Positions 54,708 to 63,870 of a stretch of DNA of 64,000 nt are shown one piece after another. Source of the DNA: Powellomyces hirtus (taxonomy: Eukaryota; Chytridiomycota; Chytridiomycetes; Spizellomycetales; Powellomycetaceae); the NCBI GenBank assembly GCA_025526995.1, contig JAHLKG010000005.1:930001-994000 (forward strand), given 5' to 3'. The notes below the pieces were generated by a model. The model was not told the origin of the DNA. It did no database searches and was given only the letters and a program-made list of their open reading frames with translations. A program made the position numbers and the translations under genes. Each line of letters opens with the position of its first letter. Position 1 is the stretch's first letter.

Positions 54708-55206
54708 TGTTGAGACGTCTTGACATCTACAAACAGGAACTCAGCATACCAGATAGTTGCTAGGTTGTTGTCAAGACTTGCAGAGGGTCTGAAGGTGCTT
54801 CCCAAGGTAGGGAAGGTCGCCTGTAGTGTTTGGCAGAGTGTACTAGACAAGTAGAGTGTGTTGGACTGTTATTATATTGGTTGGGGATGCCCAGAGGGCG
54901 TCCTTTTATAACAATTTGGATCATAGTACATGTGTAGTGACAATCTAACTGTGCCCTAGCTTGGCCAAGACGGCCCTGGCCTGGCCTAGTATTGTTCCCA
55001 ATCACAGGGTGTCTTTTTGCCTTTTCTTGGCGCTTCTACCAGCGCTCCAGACGTGTTCTAGGCCTTCCCAGGCCCTCTCCAGCTATTCTGGATCGTTCTA
55101 GACCATTCTGGACCATTCCAGACCATTCTAGACACAAGTGGATGTCCTCCGACATGTCCCGTGTGCTCTAAGTCCTCCCAGAGGCGCCCACAGGTAGATT
55201 CCAACA
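54708..55206 (-). repeat. Copia-4 LTR, right end of the array, 499 bp
   Basis: TATAAAA kept. One-base deletion (GATAGTTGC for GATAGGTTGC) and private changes (CTACCAGCG, CCGACATG). The nearby leader is also the most diverged (CAGATAATCC, CCACTCCAG). It is probably the original 5' LTR of the founding insertion, followed by ACATT. Confidence 0.95.
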
Positions 55207-55211
55207 ACATT

Positions 55212-55393
55212 ACCCATAAGACTGAAGACATAGAAATACATACATCTCCGTGCATCTGACAATGTTACGCCGTCATCTGCATCACAGAAGAGCTCTGTAA
55301 CCCCCTTACAAAGGCAATACAAGTAACCTGACTTGACTTCGGCCAATCCTCTGGATTTCCGATAAAGTACTGGAAACGCGGATATCTCCAATA
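55212..55393 (+). repeat. Copia-2B 5' LTR, right part
   Basis: Continues the LTR after ACATT (55207-55211) and ends CTCCAATA at 55393. Together with 25635-25799 the LTR is 347 bp, against 357 bp for the solo copy. Confidence 0.85.
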
Positions 55394-55409
55394 GGTTATG
55401 AGCCCTGAG
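55394..55409 (+). other. Copia-2B primer binding site
   Basis: GGTTATGAGCCCTGAG directly after the LTR. Same anticodon-arm site as in Copia-1 and Copia-4. Confidence 0.8.
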
Positions 55410-55510
55410 AACACCGGTCAAATTCGAATCATTCTCCCTTCGTAAAACCTTGAAATGACAAGTCTTCCGTCAAATTCAAGTGTCAAGAAAGTACCGAGCA
55501 CACCATCAGG

Positions 55511-58500
55511 ATGCCTACTGCAAGATCTCCCATTCAAGGAGTGCAGACCCGCCAACAAGCCCGTCAAGCCATACAAGAAGCTGAACGGGGTCCTGACGCT
55601 GAAGGAGACATTAACAATGATGCCTCAATCTACCACGATTCCCACAACGCAGATGCCGATGCCAATGTGGATAAGATGAATCCTGGAGAAATTGATGCAG
55701 AACTGGCAACAGAACTGACCGGATCACAGACTGACATAGTCGTGCACCTTCTGCAGAGGTTTGAGATGGAAATGGACAAAAAGTTCAACCATCAGATGGA
55801 GAAGTTGGAGAAGAAACTATTGATGAAGTCAAATTCTCTCGTTACATCACCTTCCCATCAACACAAAAAGTTCGAAAATGGGAACACTCAAATCAGCAGT
55901 TACAATGGTCCTGCCAATTATACAATGCAAGACCTGCCCGTTTCACTGATGCACAGCCCAAAAGCGGGCCCAGAGTACCCCTACGCTTGAAATCTTGTTA
56001 CTCAGGGCAAAGTTGAGGCCCCCATTGCCCCTCACTTTCGTCTGCATTCCCCAAGAGAGAGCACAACAACAACAAGCAGCCGAAGTGCTGACCGTGAAGC
56101 CCAGCACCTTTCATTCAAATTTTTTGAATCAGCAATCAATGAAGTCATGAAGTACGACGGAGCTCAAAACTCGTCAATTTTGTTGATCGGGTTGATGTGG
56201 TCTTTCGTCTCAAATCTGTACCTGGAGAAGAACAACTCTCCTTCATATTCAGCAAGCTCACTGGCGATGCAAAGCAATGGTACCGGAACTACTGCACAAA
56301 GGCCAAAGCAAAGAAATCACAAATTGGCAAACTTTCAAGCCACCTTTCCTCCGGCGTTACCAACTGACCAATCATGAGGAGACCCTACTCACTCAGCTCG
56401 CAAGACTAAGGCAAGGGAATCACACCAATCAGCACTACAATACCTCATTCATGAAGATTACCAGCCAGTTCATCATGGAAATCCCGTTCCTGGCATACAA
56501 ATGGTTCTACCTTTGAAGAATGAACAAACAACAAGCTGCCTTGTCAGAAAACAACCCTTCAATGATCTCAAAATCCTACAAAAGGCAGCCCAACCTCTGG
56601 ATAATGGCAATAACAAGAGTAACCAGAACAACCGCTTCGGCAAGAAGAGCAAAAACATGGCGCTCAAAGCCCAACCTTTGAAGAAAGACAGCTCAAGTCA
56701 CAAGAAGACTGACGCGAAGAAGACCAACTTGAAGAAAAAACAGCATTTCCCTTGTTGGTTATGCAATTCAAATGAACATACCCCGTTCAAATGCCCCCTC
56801 AAGACCAAGGCTGTTGAAGCCTCGAAACCTGCTGATGTTGCCAACATTGCAGAAGCACACAATGCTGTTACTCTGGCATACCTGGATTCGGGCTGCTCCC
56901 ACCACATGACAAATGACATTTCCATTCTTGAATCCTACAAAGAACATTTGACTTACTCACATATTGTGGCCAGTATTCCTGAAATGTGTCATACCCTGCC
57001 AAGTTGTGGATGAACAACTCTACAGACACATTGGTGTTGAGAATGTTGACCACCTTGATGCACACATCGCAGTGTATAGTCTAGCACAAAGACCACATTC
57101 AGGGGTCACCATCGCCAAGACCCTCATCTCAGTCTCTGCACCCGCTAAAGATGGAGAGAGAGTTACCTTTGAAGATGAGAGCGCCGGCATTCAAGACTGC
57201 AACCGCACTACAAACAACATCATCATACCTCTCGTTTGAGGAATGTATCACATCTCACCAACTCCGATGGCCTTTGTTACCCAAACTTGCTCAAGGACAC
57301 TGACACACATGTTGAAAAATACATCTACCGAATTGAAGAATTGGATGAAGGTGTCCAATGTAGCGATGCACGCGTCTGACACATCGATTCAGACCTCAAC
57401 CAAAGCCACAACTTTGGCATCATCCGCTCCTGCCGCAGGGCTCGCCGCCCCAAATCGGGGCTGGCCAGCCCCATTGGAGAACGTCAGCCCCAGCCACAAC
57501 AGTAGCTTGTCGGGGGGGGGGGGGGGGAGGGCGGGCCTCATGCCAAGCTCCCGTGCAGCTGCCCCCCCTCCCCGGCCCCACATCTCCTTTGGGAACGTGG
57601 TCGCCTGCCCCTGTGTTTACGTGCATGTGGGGTTGGCTGGCACCCTTGCTGTCACAGCTGCAGCTTTGGCCACTTCGTCGGCCTCTTCTGGGGCTGGTTC
57701 TGGTCCCATTTCCCCTGTCAACAAAGGAACCCTCTGGCATCACTGTTTGGGCCATCCCAATGCCCATCTCATCAGAAAACTCAAGTTTCCAATGACCAAC
57801 AAAGTTTGCAAAGGATGCAAATTTGGTAAGCACAATCGCTCACCATTTAATGGAACGATGACACAGTCCAAGACACCACTCGATCGCCTACATTTTGACC
57901 TTAACGGTCCACACATTCCAGCGGTTGGAGATGAGAAGTATGCCCTCGTTGTGATCGATGACTATTCATGCTTCACATGGATCTTCTTCTTGAAGGCAAA
58001 GAGTGGATCTACTGCCACGTTGATTGAATTCATCAACTTCATCGGAAATCAGACCAACAAACGGATCAGACGACTTCACTCTGATTGAGGGGGAGAGTTT
58101 GTCAATCATGATCTGAAGGAATTCATTTCAAAAAAGGGAATCCTGCATGAACCTACCGCTGCAGTCCAACAGTGTAGCAGAAAGTTTCAACCTCACCCTG
58201 TTCAACACCATTCGTTCATTGAAACACTCATATGGCATCCCGAAGCAACTCTGCACCGAGTTAGCGGCTACATCAATCTACTGACGGAATCGCTTACCCA
58301 CAAGTCCAATAACAACACGTCACCATATGAACGGCTCAACGGCAAAGAGCCCTCACTTACTCACCTTTGTGTGATTTGGGCCAATGCCTTTGTGCATCTT
58401 GTCAAGAGAAAACAAGTCTTGAAGTTGGCACCGCGTGCCATTCTCCTGAAACTCATCGGTTACGAATTTGACGGTGCTTACAGCTGTTGGGATGACAACT

Positions 58501-60497
58501 GCCAAGAAATAGTAATTTTTCGCGATGTTACGTTTGATGAAACCTTGGCACTCGAACTAGCAAAGGACTGCATCCCACCCAAAGAACTCTACGAAGTCGA
58601 AGAGATTCTCGATTCACACGATGGCCCGGAAGGCCCCGAATTCCTCTGCAAATGGCTGGATTCGAAGACAAAGACAATACATGGGAACCAATCGAAAATG
58701 TCAATCATTTGACAGTCTTTGCTGACTACATCAAAGAGAAAACGGCAATTGCTCTTTTGGCCACAAGTACAGAAAAACCCCAGACCTACAAACAAGTGCT
58801 CACATTGGACAACGCGCCAAAGTGGACCATGGCCATAAATGCGGAGTTGAAGTCCCTAAAACATGGGAAGTCATTAACCCCAAGTCCTGACCTCACGATC
58901 AACGGCCCATCCGCACCAAATGGGTATTCATGATCAAGCAAGACCTGAATGGCCAACCCCAATGGTACAAGGCTCAGCTTGTTGTGAAAGGCTTGGAACA
59001 AAGTTACAATATCGACTACAATGAAACCTATGCTGCAGTTGCCAAGATAGATGCCCAACGCATCCTTTTTGCACTCGCTGCCAGCCTAGGCTTGAAATGC
59101 CATCAAGTGGATGTAGTGACGGCATTCCTGAATGGGATTGTTACCAAAACCCTCCTAATCCACACTCTTGAAGGCTCTGGTCTTCCGCCTGGGACCATCC
59201 TTTGGCTCCAAAAGGCCCTCTATGGTCTGAAACAAGCCCCATGCAAATGGTATTCTCTACTTCACAAGGAACTGACCTCCTTGGGATTCAAGTACCTGGC
59301 AAATGACAACGCCGATTACATCAGAACTCCACCTGAAAGTGACTCATGGCAGTACAGCTCTGTCTACGTCGACAATCTCCTCATCTTTGCAAGGACCAAA
59401 TCGGAAGGGCATTGAATGGAAAGGCATCGATCAAGGCATCCTTGCACAATGAGTTCAACATGACTGACCTAATCAAGGTTAACCACTATGTTGGGATAAG
59501 AGTTTGACGCGATTACTCACAGCGTGTCATCTACCTCGATCAAGAGTCACATGTAAATGACATCCTCAAGCGCTTTGGTATGCAAGATTGCAAGCCCATC
59601 AATACTCTGATGGACCAGACCAAGCTCGAACCCTACAAAGTCGAAAATACAAAGGCTTTGCCAAACCCACAAGAAGGAAAATATCCCAAAATTGTTGGAT
59701 CCCCATGTACCTGATGATATGCATGCACCCTGACATTGCTGTGGCTGTCAGTATGCTTTCTTGCAAGCAACCCCTCACCTCAACATCTGCAAGCTGCAAA
59801 ACGCGTTCTTTGGTATCTACAGGGGACATCCGTTTACAGCCTCTGCAATGGCAGAAATAATGTTACCCTTCATGGCTTTAGCGACGCTGACTGGGGGAAC
59901 AACGCCATTGATCGACTGTCAATCACTGGCTATCTTTTCTACATTGGAAATGCAGGCCCCGTTACTTGGGCTTCAAAGCGCCAACCTACTGTGGCTCACT
60001 CATCTACCAAAGCTGAGTACATGGCCTTTCCATTCACCACCCAAGAAGCCGTCTGGCTTTGCTCACTTCTGCAAGAACTTCGAATCCCTAAATATCTCAA
60101 TGAAAATGCTCGACCTACAACTATCTACAAAGACAACCAGTCAGGCATCTTGCTGGTAATGAACCCTGTACATCATGCCCCTACCAAGCACATTGACATT
60201 AGGCATCACTTCATCCGTGATCACATTGACAAGGAGATACATTTGGAGTACTTACCGACTGCTAAAATGGTGGCCGACTCACTTACAAAACCTTTACCAG
60301 CTCCGGCATTCAAGTACCATTGCGAAAACATGTGCATTAAGCACTACAACAACATCATGATGTCACTGACAAAAGTGTCCATGACAGAGCTCCCGACTGA
60401 AAAAAATCTCTTCACCACGGATCGATTGCTCGCACAAGGGGTGTATTGGAAGCTTGAGGATTGCGTACTCAACATTGGTCCTTACAATAGATCCTAA
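55511..60497 (+). pseudogene. Copia-2B gag-pol with chromodomain, disabled
   Basis: Starts at ATG 55511 (MPTARSP). Gag contains a coiled-coil-like stretch (EMDKKFNHQMEKLEKKLL) and a zinc knuckle CWLCNSNEHTPFKC (near 56755). Protease LDSGCSHHMTND (near 56885-56920), integrase zinc region (WHHCLGHP ... CKGC) and core (HFDLNGPH; LHSD) follow. Then come a chromodomain (58590-58740), RT (NGQPQWYKAQLVVKG, YVDN near 59367) and RNase H (GFSDADWG, STKAEY, YKDNQSGI, HIDIRHHF, DSLTKPLP). In-frame TGA codons at 55988, 57237, 58086 and 59505, plus several frameshifts (near 57000, 58150, 58655, 59400), destroy the frame. The last frame reads 54 bases into the 3' LTR. Confidence 0.85.
58590..58740 (+). other. 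Chromodomain-coding segment between integrase and RT of Copia-2B
   Basis: The frame from 58590 reads YEVEEILD, then EFLCKW. After a one-base shift near 58655 it continues GFEDKDNTWEP and FADYIKEK. This is the full chromodomain pattern: a beta strand with an aromatic residue, KW, NTWEP, then a C-terminal helix. The three aromatic-cage positions (Tyr, Trp, Trp) are present. In chromoviruses this module binds methylated histone tails and guides integration. In this element it follows the integrase of a Ty1/copia order, where such a domain is not standard. Confidence 0.75.
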
Positions 60498-60676
60498 CTT
60501 GGAATCCCCGCTCAGATTGCGTGACCACCATACCGGTAACGCTAAGAGCTGAAATGGATCACGTGTGATCACATGATTGAAGAAAAAGTAGATAGTTTCA
60601 GTCCATAAGTGAAACCTTGCTGATAAGACTAAGACCTACATCTCTGTGCATCTGACAACATTACATGATCATCTAC
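60444..60676 (+). repeat. Copia-2B 3' LTR, truncated
   Basis: Starts TATTGGAAGC after a short purine tract (ACAAGGGG) and follows the family LTR to CATCTGACAACATTAC, then ends in CATCTAC where gypsy RNase H sequence takes over. About 110 bp of LTR are missing. Confidence 0.75.
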
Positions 60677-60937
60677 TTGTTTACGGATGCCTTGGGCTAT
60701 GCTTATGGCGGATGGCTGGCACAGCCAGCAGAAAAGGAGTTTCCTTACCCTCACTCCCTACCTACCACCAAATTGGGCTTAGCCAACCTCCCACAAGTTT
60801 GTCTGGTGACCTACTACACCCGTAAGATGCAACCAGCCAAAATCCAACACCCCCCACATGAGCAAGAACTACTAGGACTGGTCAAATCCATATATGTCAA
60901 CCGTCACTATTTTATGGGGATTGTTATTTCCACCGCC
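60673..60937 (+). pseudogene. Ty3/gypsy RNase H fragment (Gypsy-1 relative)
   Basis: Translates to YLFTDALGYAYGG ... TYYTRKMQPA ... HEQELLGLVKSI, closely matching Gypsy-1 at about 5300-5560. At the position where Gypsy-1 has a TGA (5378) this fragment has CAA. It is joined to the Copia-2B LTR at a shared CTAC and is cut at 60937, where MULE sequence begins. Too short to act. Confidence 0.85.
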
Positions 60938-60969
60938 CTCCGGTTAGTTCCACCCCCTCTGGTGTGGCA

Positions 60970-61072
60970 CAGCGCGACACGTGACACATCACGATGAAAT
61001 TTAAATGATTATGCAGTGTGACACGTGACTTGTTGCTGCATCGCGATGAAATTTAAATAATATATAAAGACC
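60970..61072 (+). promoter_or_regulatory. Duplicated promoter block with CACGTG boxes and TATA
   Basis: Two imperfect direct repeats each contain GACACGTGAC and CGATGAAATTTAAAT (first about 60976-61005, second about 61020-61058). CACGTG cores lie at 60978-60983 and 61022-61027, and TATATAAAG follows near 61061. The first ATG of the next ORF is at 61153. Confidence 0.55.
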
Positions 61073-61152
61073 TGAATCATGAACGGGATGCCCATTGTGA
61101 CTTCCTGACCCAGAAAAATCGTTTAAGCACACCGTTTGCGATCCTGACTACT

Positions 61153-61671
61153 ATGGACAACTCTGCACCACACAGGACCCCACTTGAAGAGCACGAATTC
61201 CAGAGCATGTTTGACAACACCTGCACACATGTGGTCTCTCGCTTTCTTTGACAGCTACCAGCCTCCCGTGACATCAAAACCTTCAAAAACACACCCTACT
61301 ACGCATTTTCGGCTCTTCCCAAGAAGCTGGTCACTGACCTCTCGACTGGAGCTCATTTGGGCATCATCTCCAGCCAGCCTCTCCCTGCGCCGGGTGCAAA
61401 CGCTAGTGGCAAACTCCAATACACTCTTGTTCCAATTACGCTTCTCGATAACCTGATTGAAGTTCCGGCTAAAGATGGTGATGGCAGTGAGATTGTGGAG
61501 ATAGAGACAGATGCAGAGACAGGGACGGAGACAGAGACGGAGACAGAGATGGAGACAGAGACGGAGACAGAGACGGAGACAGGGATGGAGACAGAGACAG
61601 ACTGGGACACCAAAGCAGATGCTTCTGCTATAGATTCTGATGAGTCAACTTCAGATTTCTTTTCTGAATAA
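61153..61671 (+). pseudogene. Acidic ORF of unknown function upstream of the MULE transposase
   Basis: ATG 61153 (MDNSAPHRTP) to TAA 61669-61671, 172 codons, with one in-frame TGA at 61249-61251. The first two thirds are of mixed composition (…NTPYYAFSALPKKL…). The last third is a low-complexity run of Glu-Thr with Met and Gly interruptions from a GAGACA/GAGACG microsatellite, followed by an acidic Ser-rich tail ending DFFSE. I do not recognise a domain. It follows a promoter with TATA and precedes the transposase on the same strand, so it may be a second gene of the transposon or a captured host segment. Confidence 0.5.
61501..61600 (+). repeat. GAGACR hexanucleotide microsatellite
   Basis: About 16 units of GAGACA, GAGACG and single-base variants in frame with the ORF, encoding alternating Glu and Thr. 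Unit-length changes keep the frame. Confidence 0.85.
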
Positions 61672-61866
61672 TATGTGAATTCAGACCAGGACAGCTGGGT
61701 GTGGCTGGATGTGGCTTAGCAATCATGCATCCAAATAAATGTTTTCCTGCCCTGTGCTGTGCCTGGACAAATTTCAACCAGGATCACAAACAACATTCTC
61801 AATTGCACTTGTTGACCTGAGAAGTGACTTTTACATACACATTCATGATTCTTGTTACGTGTCATC

Positions 61867-63870
61867 ATGCACGCACCTCCTGAGAACATATACCCTAGTG
61901 CAGATGCACTGACGCAAGATGTACGACAATTTGCGCACACTCAAGGCTACGCTGTCTCTAAGCTGCGATCTGACAAGGCCAGGATTATCATCAAGTGCGA
62001 TCGAGGAGGCACTTTCCGCCAACGTACCAATACATCTCCTAAGCGCAACTGTGCAACACGCTTGATTGATTGTCCATTCAGACTTTCAGCCCAGTTACAT
62101 GGCGATACCTGGGTGCTTTGAGTGCTTTGTAAAGAGCATAACCATCCCGCTTCCGACAACGTGAGTGGTCACCCAACTGCCCGCCGTCTTCAACCTGAGC
62201 AGCGTACTGTGACTCAGCAGTTGCTTAATGCTGGTGTGGCAGCCAAAGACATTCTCACAAGTCTACACCAAATCTATCCGACCACTCTTGCTATTGGATG
62301 CACCATTTACAATGAGAAAGCTAAACAATGTACGATTGAGCTGCGAGATCGCTCTGCTATCGAAGCTCTTATGGACACTCTTCATGAGAAAGGCTGGAAC
62401 CCGAAGTCAAAGCTTGACCTTCAACATCAGGTCACCCACCTTTTCTACGCAGCTCCAAAAGCAGTCGAGCTCTTCCATATGCACTAGTTATGGACTGTAC
62501 ATACAAGACCAACCGCTTTCGCCTGCCACTGTTCCATGTTATCGGAATCTCAAGTTTCAACACTTCGTTCACGGTTGCAGTTGCTTTTCTTCAGAGTGAA
62601 ACCAAATCCGATTATGATTGGGCTTTGGCCCATCTCAAGTCTCTTTGTGGTGATATACCACCCGCTCTCACCATCACAACAGACCGAGAGCTTGCATTGA
62701 TGAATGCTTTACCCACTCACTTTCCAGCATCTTCGCCCATTCTGTGTATCTGGCACATACAGAAAAACATTCTCGCCAACTGCCGCAAGTACTTTGGTCC
62801 AGAAGAGGACTGGACAGACTTTTTGAAAAACTGGATAGCAGTTGTTTCCGCACCATCTGTTGAAGAGTTTCACGCCAAATGGAATGAACTGAAAACCGTC
62901 TATGGTGTCTTACCAACCATGATCGATTATCTGGAAACAACCTGGCTCAAACACAAAGAGCGTTTTGTGCACGCTTTCACAAACAACCTCCGACATTCTG
63001 GCAATCTCACTTCTTCACAGGCTGAGGGCCTTCACTCAATGATCAAGAACTATACCAGTGTTTCCACTTGAGATCTGCGAGACTTTCAAACACGCATTGC
63101 CCATTCCATTGACACTCAAGTCCGTAACATCCAAGCTCAACATTCAGCTGAAACTACCCGAGTCTTCCACAAGCACAGCGATCCCTTCTTTGCTCACATA
63201 GTTCAACGGATTTCAGTTTATGCACTCAACAAAGTCTTCGATCAGCATGAGCTTTCCAAAACGTCTCTTGATTCATCATCGACTCCATGCACCAACACTC
63301 TATCGACAAATATGGGCATGCAAGCACTTCATTCACCAGCTCTTTGCGTGGGGCAATCCTCTCACCGTCCATAGTTTCCATCCACAGTGGCACTTAGACA
63401 ATGCTGCACTGCCGCAGAGTGTGTTGGCTCAACCCAACTCTTTAGGTCATGGAGCGGTTGCTCCTAGGCTTCAGGCAGTCAGTCAACGTTATGAGATGGT
63501 GGGACCTTATCAGCAAGCAGCGATCCTCCTGCAGCTTGACAAGATTGTCACAGAAGTGCAGCCCATTGCAAACCCTCTCATGCAACAAGGACATGGACAA
63601 CCTGTTGGATCAAAAAACCGACAGCAGTCTATAGTAAGTGCGTCGTCTCAGTCAACTCAAGCTAATCTAGGAGGGTTTGTCAACGAATCATCTATCCCAC
63701 GCAACCCATCTCACTTCGAATATGTTCAGCGTTTGCAAACCAGTCGAGCCCCTCGAAAGTGCAGCATATGCAAAGGACAGGACCATGATGCACGAAAAGG
63801 TCCGCAATGTTTGCTGTTTATGACACAGAGCGATTCTGCTGCTCTCTCTCAGCAAAGTGTCAATATGTAG
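61867..63870 (+). pseudogene. MULE transposase with FAR1-type DNA-binding domain, broken
   Basis: Start ATG 61867 (MHAPPENIYP). The N-terminal FAR1/WRKY-like zinc domain has CDRGGTF, CPFRLSA and HNHPAS. The MULE DDE domain has D in MDCTYKTN, D in TTDRELALMN and the C...H motif CIWHIQKN, followed by SQAEGLHSMIKNY. The C-terminal part has a degenerate SWIM-like region (final Cys-Ala-His reads QALH) and a zinc knuckle CSICKGQDHDARKGPQC. Lesions: TGA at 62119-62121, a frameshift near 62475, TGA at 63069-63071, a frameshift near 63370. The enzyme would cut and paste the element through its terminal repeats; this copy cannot make it. Confidence 0.85.

Larger units (their letters stand above)
25800..55206 (-). 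repeat. 29.4-kb tandem array of Copia-4 elements sharing LTRs
   Basis: Order on the plus strand: LTR 25800, D3, LTR 30639, D4 (with D5 nested), LTR 40823, D6 (with D7 nested), LTR 51007, truncated D6', LTR 54708. Between units a single LTR serves as 5' LTR of one and 3' LTR of the next, with no target duplication at inner borders. Only the outer ends carry one: ACATT at 25795-25799 and 55207-55211. This indicates a single insertion expanded in place by unequal homologous recombination, then invaded by D5 and D7. Confidence 0.9.
51507..55206 (-). mobile_element. Copia-4 D6', truncated tandem duplicate of the D6 5' part
   Basis: Begins at CTCCC-AAGCTTGC in RT, so it has no RT end, RNase H or own 3' end. 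It runs up through integrase, protease, gag and LTR 54708-55206. It repeats 47806-51506 at a spacing of 3701 bp. Confidence 0.92.
25635..60676 (+). mobile_element. Copia-2 copy B, split in its 5' LTR by the Copia-4 array
   Basis: The 5' LTR is in two pieces, 25635-25799 and 55212-55393, joined across the ACATT duplication; the internal region runs 55394-60443 and a truncated 3' LTR 60444-60676. The order is gag, protease, integrase, chromodomain, RT, RNase H. Left of 25635 is Copia-3 gag (AGAAG at 25630-25634 would be the left target copy). The right copy cannot be tested, because the 3' LTR fuses to a gypsy fragment. Confidence 0.85.
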
